A stretch of DNA of 64,000 nt from an uncultured Verrucomicrobia subdivision 3 bacterium (lineage in GTDB: Bacteria > Verrucomicrobiota > Verrucomicrobiia > Limisphaerales > DASXHY01). The notes beneath the pieces were generated by a model. That model worked only from the letters and a program-made list of their open reading frames with translations, was not told where the DNA came from and ran no database searches. Shown here one piece after another: positions 58,601-64,000 of the stretch (positions are counted from its first letter, which is position 1; each line of letters opens with the position of its first letter). The stretch is from contig CALBZA010000034.1 of the NCBI GenBank assembly GCA_937890005.1, positions 40,767 to 104,766 on the forward strand, written 5' to 3'. The position numbers were made by a program, and so were the translations under genes.

Positions 58601-60936
58601 TAACTGTTCATCGCTCGCGCGATTGAATTCCACCAGAGATCGTGCAATTCGCGCAAATCGCCGCTCAAGGTGTACTCGCCTGTCTTGATTTGCAATGCCG
58701 ACCCTCCAACGGTGCCAATCTTCACCGCCGGAACCCCTAGAATCTTTGCCTGCGCCAAAACTTTTCCAGCATTCACCGCAGACGTTGAAATGATCACGCG
58801 ACCCTGTGTCTCGCCGAAGAGCAGGGCATCGAGGCGAACCTGTTTCGTCGGCGCGTCACCGTCGTTCGCTTTTCCAGCTACAGATGTGAGATCCACCTCG
58901 GCGCCGATCAGACGCGGAGTTTCGCGGGCGACCTGTTGCGAAATGCAGCTTTCCGCCAGCGCAACTGCCAGTCCGCCTTCGCTGCAATCGTGCGCGCTTT
59001 TCACCACGCCTTCCTGAATCAATGCCCGGAGCGCGAGATGAAGTTCCTTTTCCTTGTCGAGATCACAGCGCGGGGGTGTTCCGGTTTTCTTGCCGTGTAT
59101 CACCTGCAGATAGGCACTGCCGCCAAGGCCTTGGATCGGATCCTCGGAGTCCACCGACGCGCCCAGGAGAATGATCGCATCACCCTCATCCTTGAACCAT
59201 TGGGTCGTGACGTGTTCCGGTTTTTCAATCAGGCCGACAACGGCAACGGTCGGAGTCGGATCGATGGGGCCGGAAGGATTTTGATTGTAGAGCGAGCAGT
59301 TGCCGCCTGTGACAGGAGCGTTGAAGGCGCGGCAGCCTTCGGCCAGTCCCCGTACGCTTTCCTTGATCTGCCAGAACAGTTCGGGCTTGTGCGGATTGGC
59401 CATGTTGAGGTTGTCCGTCGCGCCGAGCGGAATGGCTCCAGTGCAGGCCAGGTTGCGGCAGGCTTCCGCAACAGCAGCCTTCCCGCCTTCATACGGATCG
59501 AGATAAACGTAAACGCCGTTACAATCGACCGACATCGCAATGATCTTCTCCGGAACGGACTTTCCATTGCACGATTCCGGCAGCGAATCTCCCTTGATGC
59601 GAAGCACTGCGGCATCGCTGCCGGGACCGACCACCGTGCCATCGCGAACCATGTGATCGTACTGGCGATAAACCCAGTTCTTGGACGCAATGCTCGGCCA
59701 CGCTAGAAGCTTCTTCAGGTCTGAAAGCGGATCCTTCGTGTCGGCAATGCCATCGAGCCGGAACGCGCGGACTTCCTTCAGGTAAGCCGGTTCCTGTGCT
59801 TCGCGATGATAAATCGGCGATTCGTCGGCAATCTTCTTGGCGGGAATGTCGGCAACCACCTTGCCGTGGTGCGTCACAACCATGCGCCCGGTGTCGGTCA
59901 CGATTCCGATCTCGGACCACGGAAGATCCCATTTGTCGAAAATGCGCTTCACTTCCTCTTCGCGGCCCTTGTGGACAATGATCAGCATGCGTTCCTGCGA
60001 TTCGGAAAGCATGATCTCGTAGCTGCTCATGTTCGGCGCGCGTTGTGGAACCTTGTCGAGTTCGATCTCGATTCCGGTGCCGGCGCGAGCCGCGGTTTCG
60101 CATGTGGAACAGGTCAAGCCCGCCGCACCCATGTCCTGAATGCCCGCAACCGCCCCGGTGGCGAGCAGTTCAAGGCACGCTTCGCACACGAGTTTTTCCA
60201 TGAAGGGATCGCCCACCTGCACCGCGCCGCGCTGTTGTTGCGCGGATTCGTCGGTCAAATCCTGCGAGGCGAATGCAGCGCCGGCCAGACCGTCGCGGCC
60301 GGTGGCGGGGCCGACGTAGAACACAGGGTTGCCGATGCCCTTGGCGGCACCGCGCGCAATCTGTTCGTGCCGCAGCACTCCGAGACAGAAGGCATTCACC
60401 AGCGGATTGCCTTCGTAGCTCTTGTCGAAATAAACCTCGCCCGCAATCGTCGGGATTCCGAAGCAATTGCCGTAATGCGCAATTCCGGATACGACACCTG
60501 CAAACAGGCGGCGCACTTCGGGATTTGAAATATCGCCGAAACGCAGCGAGTTCACCGCACAGATCGGCCGCGCGCCCATCGTGAAAATGTCGCGGACAAT
60601 GCCACCAACGCCCGTGGCTGCGCCCTGGAACGGTTCGACGGCGCTCGGATGATTGTGCGATTCGATTTTGAAGGCGATCGCGAGGCCGTCGCCGATGTCG
60701 ATGATGCCTGCATTTTCCTCACCGGCGCCGACGAGGATTTTGGGCGACTTGGTGGGGAACGTCTTCAGCAGCGGGCGGGTGTTTTTGTAGCTGCAGTGTT
60801 CGCTCCACATGACCGAGAAGATGCCCAGCTCGGTGTAGCTCGGTTCGCGGCCGAGGATTTCTTTCACGTGGGCGTATTCCTCGGGCGTCAGGTTGTGTTT
60901 GGCAACCAGCTCAGGCGTAATCGCGGGTTCGGTCAT
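58600..60936 (-). CDS. purL: Phosphoribosylformylglycinamidine synthase II PurL
   Basis: PurL makes FGAM from FGAR, ATP and glutamine-derived ammonia. This 778-residue small-type PurL is the form that works with PurS and PurQ, which are not seen here. Key segments are SVMWSEHCSYKNTRPLLKTF, GDGLAIAFKIESHNHPSAVE, FQGAATGVGGIVRDIFTMGA, GIPTIAGEVYFDKSYEGN, GAAGLTCSTCETAARAGTGI and HDCSEGGLAVALAESCI. Length and motif order are normal. purF follows by TAATG overlap. Confidence 0.97.
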   Translation of the reverse strand: MTEPAITPELVAKHNLTPEEYAHVKEILGREPSYTELGIFSVMWSEHCSYKNTRPLLKTFPTKSPKILVGAGEENAGIIDIGDGLAIAFKIESHNHPSAVEPFQGAATGVGGIVRDIFTMGARPICAVNSLRFGDISNPEVRRLFAGVVSGIAHYGNCFGIPTIAGEVYFDKSYEGNPLVNAFCLGVLRHEQIARGAAKGIGNPVFYVGPATGRDGLAGAAFASQDLTDESAQQQRGAVQVGDPFMEKLVCEACLELLATGAVAGIQDMGAAGLTCSTCETAARAGTGIEIELDKVPQRAPNMSSYEIMLSESQERMLIIVHKGREEEVKRIFDKWDLPWSEIGIVTDTGRMVVTHHGKVVADIPAKKIADESPIYHREAQEPAYLKEVRAFRLDGIADTKDPLSDLKKLLAWPSIASKNWVYRQYDHMVRDGTVVGPGSDAAVLRIKGDSLPESCNGKSVPEKIIAMSVDCNGVYVYLDPYEGGKAAVAEACRNLACTGAIPLGATDNLNMANPHKPELFWQIKESVRGLAEGCRAFNAPVTGGNCSLYNQNPSGPIDPTPTVAVVGLIEKPEHVTTQWFKDEGDAIILLGASVDSEDPIQGLGGSAYLQVIHGKKTGTPPRCDLDKEKELHLALRALIQEGVVKSAHDCSEGGLAVALAESCISQQVARETPRLIGAEVDLTSVAGKANDGDAPTKQVRLDALLFGETQGRVIISTSAVNAGKVLAQAKILGVPAVKIGTVGGSALQIKTGEYTLSGDLRELHDLWWNSIARAMNS

Positions 60937-61074
60937 CGCAACACTTTAAATCGTTTTCAGTTCAAATTAAAACGGGCCGCACAGTCATTCCCGACCATGA
61001 GGCCACGTGGCGAAAAAAGCCAACTGCCGTAGCATGTAGGCTCCGGACGTGTGAGACAAGAAAACAAACCCCCT

Positions 61075-61200
61075 TTTCAGTTTTGAGTTCTGAGTTTCTA
61101 GTTTTGAGTTTCGGGTTTCGGGTTTCGGGCTGGAGTTGGATTTAAGGTGCATCCCACCCAAAAACTCAAAATTCAAAATTTAAACCTCAAAACTTCCAGG
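61075..61200 (+). repeat. Text-like repeat tract upstream of HIT gene
   Basis: TTTTGAGTTCTGAGTTTCTA and CAAAAACTCAAAATTCAAAA words belong to the same family as the insertions in the U32 gene and form an inverted pair. Confidence 0.7.
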
Positions 61201-61250
61201 CCCGAGTAACGTTTGACTTTCCGGCTGTTGCGCGCAATTTGCTGGCGATC

Positions 61251-61595
61251 ATGAGCAAGACGCTTTTCGAGAAGATCATCGATCGCGAAATCCCGGCGAC
61301 GATTGTTTATGAGGATGAACTGGTGATTGCATTTCGGGATGTCAAACCGCAGGCGCCCACGCATGTTCTGATCATTCCGAAAAAGCCGATCCCGCGGATC
61401 GCCGAGGCGACGCCCGAGGATCACAAGGTTCTTGGTCATTTGATGCTGAAAGCCGGCGAAGTGGCGCGGTCGCTCGGGCTGGCCCAAACAGGCTTCCGCC
61501 TCGTATTCAACAACGGCCCGGACGCCGGAGAAGCCGTGCCGCACCTACATTGTCATATCATCGGTGGACGCAAACTCAGCTGGCCGCCCGGTTGA
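61251..61595 (+). CDS. HIT-family nucleotide-binding protein
   Basis: This 114-residue protein hydrolyses or transfers nucleoside phosphoramidates (HinT-like). The start MSKTLFEKIIDREIPATIVY and the motif VPHLHCHIIGGRKLSWPPG at the C-terminus are typical; HLHCHII is the His triad. LIIPKKPIPRIAEATPEDHK is the middle helix. The start at 61251 is preferred over the ATG at 61239 (MLAIMSK). It is a free-standing gene between repeat tracts. Confidence 0.93.
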   Translation: MSKTLFEKIIDREIPATIVYEDELVIAFRDVKPQAPTHVLIIPKKPIPRIAEATPEDHKVLGHLMLKAGEVARSLGLAQTGFRLVFNNGPDAGEAVPHLHCHIIGGRKLSWPPG

Positions 61596-61619
61596 TGTTG
61601 CGCGGGGTGAAAAATTTCC

Positions 61620-61762
61620 TCACGCGGAGGACGCGAGGGTGGCGAAGAAGACTAATTCACATCTTGGACGGTCATGCGTGCTGGAAAGCGCGGAATGGTT
61701 CGCCATAAAGGGCCGCGGTCGCAATCTTCACGTCCCTTCGCGCCCTCCGCGTGAGGCAAAAG
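61620..61762 (+). repeat. Inverted text-like repeat between HIT gene and rplU
   Basis: CCTCACGCGGAGGACGCGAG on the left pairs with CCTTCGCGCCCTCCGCGTGA on the right. The gap 61596-61898 holds this repeat and the rplU promoter and no gene. Confidence 0.65.
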
Positions 61763-61848
61763 CGGTTTTTTTGAGAGTCGATAAAGAATGTTCGTGACTG
61801 GCTGTTTGAGCCCGTTGACACGACACCTTTCGATGGAAAAATGAGTCG

Positions 61849-61877
61849 TTGACACCCATTTTGAATTTTGTTCTCAT
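61849..61877 (+). promoter_or_regulatory. Candidate promoter of rplU-rpmA
   Basis: TTGACA at 61849-61854, a 17-bp spacer, and TCTCAT at 61872-61877 lie 21 bp before the rplU start. A second TTGACA is at 61815. The -10 box is weak. Confidence 0.45.
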
Positions 61878-61898
61878 CACCGTCCCTTTTGCGGGGAA

Positions 61899-62219
61899 AT
61901 GAATTTTATGTACGCTGTATTAGAAACCGGAAGCAAACAGTATCGCGTTGCCGCGGGCGATACGCTCGAAGTTGAACGCCTCTCAGCCGAGGCGGGCAAG
62001 TCTTTCACTTTCGACCGCGTGCTGCTCGTCAATAACGGCGGCAAAGTCACTGTCGGTGCCCCCACCGTTGCCAATGCTTCGGTCGTCGCCGACGTCGTCG
62101 AACACATTCGCGGCGACAAAAAGCTCACGTTCAAGATGAAGCGCCGCAAAGGGTATCACAAGACCATCGGCCATCGTCAGGAACTGACGGTTGTCAAAAT
62201 CACCGAAATCAAAGCTTAA
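61899..62219 (+). CDS. rplU: Ribosomal protein L21
   Basis: This 106-residue (103 from the inner ATG) protein is bL21. It starts MYAVLETGSKQYRVAAGDTL and has FDRVLLVNNGGKVTVGAPTV and FKMKRRKGYHKTIGHRQELT, the rRNA-binding signature. Length is normal. A GGGG lies 3 bp before ATG 61899 and 12 bp before ATG 61908 (the inner MYAVLE start), so the start is not settled. rpmA follows after 5 bp and obg after that, the usual order. Confidence 0.97.
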   Translation: MNFMYAVLETGSKQYRVAAGDTLEVERLSAEAGKSFTFDRVLLVNNGGKVTVGAPTVANASVVADVVEHIRGDKKLTFKMKRRKGYHKTIGHRQELTVVKITEIKA

Positions 62220-62224
62220 GTTTT

Positions 62225-62485
62225 ATGGCACACAAGAAAGGTCAAGGCAGTGTCCGCAACGGACGCGACAGCGTCAGCAAGCGGCTTGGTGTGAAACGTT
62301 TTGGCGGTCAGTTCGTCACCGCAGGCAGCATCCTCGTCCGTCAGCGCGGCACCAAATTCATCGCCGGCCAGAATGTCGGCACCGGCCGTGATTGGACGCT
62401 CTTCGCTCTCGTGGACGGCAAGGTCATGTTCGACAAGGACAGCCGCCGCGTGAATGTGGTGGCGGAAGCCGCCGCCCAGAACTGA
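62225..62485 (+). CDS. rpmA: Ribosomal protein L27
   Basis: This 86-residue bL27 starts MAHKKGQGSVRNGRDSVSKR and has LGVKRFGGQFVTAGSILVRQ and the RGTKFIAGQNVGTGRDWTLF segment. It is normal in length and lacks the N-terminal extension cleaved in Firmicutes. It follows rplU by 5 bp and is followed by a terminator. Confidence 0.98.
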   Translation: MAHKKGQGSVRNGRDSVSKRLGVKRFGGQFVTAGSILVRQRGTKFIAGQNVGTGRDWTLFALVDGKVMFDKDSRRVNVVAEAAAQN

Positions 62486-62507
62486 CGTTCGCCACGCAGA
62501 TTTTCAC

Positions 62508-62533
62508 GGCGAGGTTTCGGCCTCGCCTTTTTT
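62508..62533 (+). terminator. Intrinsic terminator after rpmA
   Basis: GGCGAGG-TTTCGG-CCTCGCC followed by TTTTTT, 22 bp after the rpmA stop. Confidence 0.93.
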
Positions 62534-62645
62534 ATTTGTGATTGGCGATCTTCGACACACCGTCAGCGCGGTGAACGCCTCCAGATCGATCGTCCCGCGC
62601 AAAGCCACATCGTAAATCATAAATCATCAATCATAGATCCCTCCC

Positions 62646-63827
62646 ATGTTCATCGATGAAATCAAAGTCTATGCCCGCGCCGGTCACGGTGGTAAGGGCG
62701 CCGTTGCGTTTCATCGCGAAGCGTACATTCCCAAAGGCGGCCCGAGCGGCGGCAATGGCGGACGCGGCGGAAGTGTCATTCTCGAAGCCGATCATGACCT
62801 GAACAACCTCATCGCTCAGTATTATCAGCCGAAGCTCCTCGCGCAGGATGGCAAGGGCGGCATGGGAAAAGGAATGGATGGCCTGGCTGGAAAAGATCTC
62901 ATCGTCAAAGTCCCCTGCGGCACGCTCGTCTGGAAACTGCCCACAGCCGGCACCGAAGCCGCGGAGGAAGAAGAAGAAACCGACCAGACCGATGAGAAGC
63001 CGATGTTCCGCACCAGCGTCGGCAAACGTGGAATTCTTCGGCATGCGGGAAGTGTCTCCGCAATGGAAATCGATCTTTCAAGCGAAGGCGACGATTCCGA
63101 ATCCTCGCGTCATGATGCCACGAAGGGGGAACTCATTGCCGACCTCACGCAGCACGGCCAGCAATTCCTGCTCTGCAAAGGCGGACGCGGCGGATTGGGC
63201 AATCGCAATTTCGCGACCTCCGTCAGGCAGGCACCTCGCTTCGCGCAACCTGGTGAACCGGGCGATGAAGGAGAATACCTTCTTGAACTGCGCATCATGG
63301 CCGAAGTCGGGCTCGTCGGTTATCCCAATGCCGGCAAATCGACGCTGCTCACGGCGATTTCCCGCGCCCGCCCGAAAATCGCGCCGTATCCCTTCACCAC
63401 ACTTCATCCGCAGATCGGGATTGTGGAATACGCGGATTACCATCGCCTCACCGTTTGCGACGTGCCGGGCTTGATCGAAGGTGCGCATCAGAACGTCGGA
63501 CTCGGCCATGCTTTTCTCCGCCACATCCAACGCTGCAAAGTCCTCGTCGTGCTGCTCGACATGGCTGGAACCGACGCGCGGGAACCCTGGGATGATTACA
63601 AAAAGCTCCTCACAGAACTGGAGCTTTACGATCCGTCCCTGGTGGAACGTCCGCGAATCGTGGTGGCAAACAAAATGGACGAAGCTCCAGCCGAAGAGAA
63701 CCTGAAGAAGTTCAAGCGTCGGATTCGCAAGACTCCAGTGCTCCCTATTTCCGCGGCGTTCGACGAAGGCGTGGAGAAATTCAAACAGACGATCCGCGAA
63801 GCCGTCGCCGAAGCCTCAGAAGCGTAG
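62646..63827 (+). CDS. obg: GTPase Obg/CgtA with enlarged Obg domain
   Basis: Obg is a ribosome-associated GTPase. The N-terminal Obg fold starts MFIDEIKVYARAGHGGKGAV and has GGPSGGNGGRGGSVILEADH. The G domain has VGYPNAGKSTLL (G1), DVPGLIEGAH (G3) and NKMDEAPAEE (G4). The protein has 393 residues, against about 340 in most bacteria. The extra ~60 residues lie at about 97-162, between VPCGTLVWK and GELIADL, and are acidic (EEEEETDQTDE; SSEGDDSESS). The ends of the Obg fold are intact. It follows rpmA, with its own upstream gap containing an ATAAATCAT repeat tract. Confidence 0.95.
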   Translation: MFIDEIKVYARAGHGGKGAVAFHREAYIPKGGPSGGNGGRGGSVILEADHDLNNLIAQYYQPKLLAQDGKGGMGKGMDGLAGKDLIVKVPCGTLVWKLPTAGTEAAEEEEETDQTDEKPMFRTSVGKRGILRHAGSVSAMEIDLSSEGDDSESSRHDATKGELIADLTQHGQQFLLCKGGRGGLGNRNFATSVRQAPRFAQPGEPGDEGEYLLELRIMAEVGLVGYPNAGKSTLLTAISRARPKIAPYPFTTLHPQIGIVEYADYHRLTVCDVPGLIEGAHQNVGLGHAFLRHIQRCKVLVVLLDMAGTDAREPWDDYKKLLTELELYDPSLVERPRIVVANKMDEAPAEENLKKFKRRIRKTPVLPISAAFDEGVEKFKQTIREAVAEASEA

Positions 63828-63844
63828 TAGGCGATGCCCAATGC

Positions 63845-64000
63845 CTAATGCCCGTTAGTCATTAAACATTGATCAACAGTGGCTCGAACGCCTCGTTGCC
63901 CGTCAGCCTGAAAGGCGACACTACCGATCGGTTCGCCATTTTTCCGCAGGGTCTTTCGTTTTGAATTCATAAGTTGGCGAGGAGCTGCAGGCAGCGGCGG
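63845..64000 (-). CDS. Possible C-terminal part of an unknown gene (5' end missing)
   Basis: On the minus strand the frame is open from the window edge to a TAG at 63845, 51 residues ending MTNGH. The part GEPIGSVAFQADGQRGVRAT reads like coding sequence, but the last residues fall in a short repeat (ATGCCCAATGCCTAATGCCC region). No domain is recognised. It may be chance. Confidence 0.3.
   Translation of the reverse strand, partial: PPLPAAPRQLMNSKRKTLRKNGEPIGSVAFQADGQRGVRATVDQCLMTNGH

Noticed and set aside
61023..61056. A decayed third copy of the 70-bp palindromic element
   Set aside because: Only short pieces (GTAGC, GGACGTG) match and the second arm is missing.

Overview
The window looks like chromosomal DNA of a GC-rich Verrucomicrobiota bacterium, most likely a Limisphaerales/Pedosphaera-type lineage. 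This is inferred from the mix of S1 sulfatases, secreted FAD-dependent oxidoreductases, GH enzymes with FN3/LamG/ricin modules, an H-X9-DG pseudopilin, and the abundance of short 'text-like' repeats between and inside genes. No ribosomal RNA gene is present, so the placement is not proven.

Layout. Positions 1-3.7 kb: the end of a metallopeptidase-like protein, an HNH endonuclease, an RtcB-family RNA ligase carrying an in-frame palindromic repeat, two copies of a 256-bp repeat, and a decayed four-helix-bundle (23S rRNA intervening-sequence) protein gene. Positions 4-38 kb: a large polysaccharide-degradation region. It holds an operon of FAD oxidoreductase, GH26 mannanase and a beta-helix protein; three sulfatases; a modular and a small GH128-type glucanase; two GH2 enzymes; a second FAD oxidoreductase; a GH92 mannosidase; a propeller-type sensor kinase with its NarL/LuxR-type response regulator; and a secreted propeller protein translationally coupled to an H-X9-DG pseudopilin. 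No SusC/SusD pair is present. Six copies of a 19-bp imperfect palindrome (consensus CTCCCACGAAAATGGGATG) sit only in the gaps upstream of these genes, so they probably form one regulon; the local two-component system is a candidate regulator.

Positions 38.4-64 kb are mostly housekeeping: tRNA-Gly, ffh, tRNA-Tyr; a tight VTC / DUF4956 / HlyD / squalene-phytoene synthase operon; a SUF iron-sulfur cluster (sufD, sufU, sufT, sufS, an inactive rhodanese, a second NifU-like scaffold) without sufB or sufC; DAHP synthase; an NAD-dependent epimerase; a U32 peptidase peppered with in-frame repeats; a surA-like isomerase with pdxA; purL-purF; a HIT protein; and rplU-rpmA-obg, the Obg protein having an unusually large insertion.

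The most novel signals are the shared 19-bp operator, the palindromic element inserted in frame in RtcB, and the short repeats that have invaded the U32 peptidase gene at five places.
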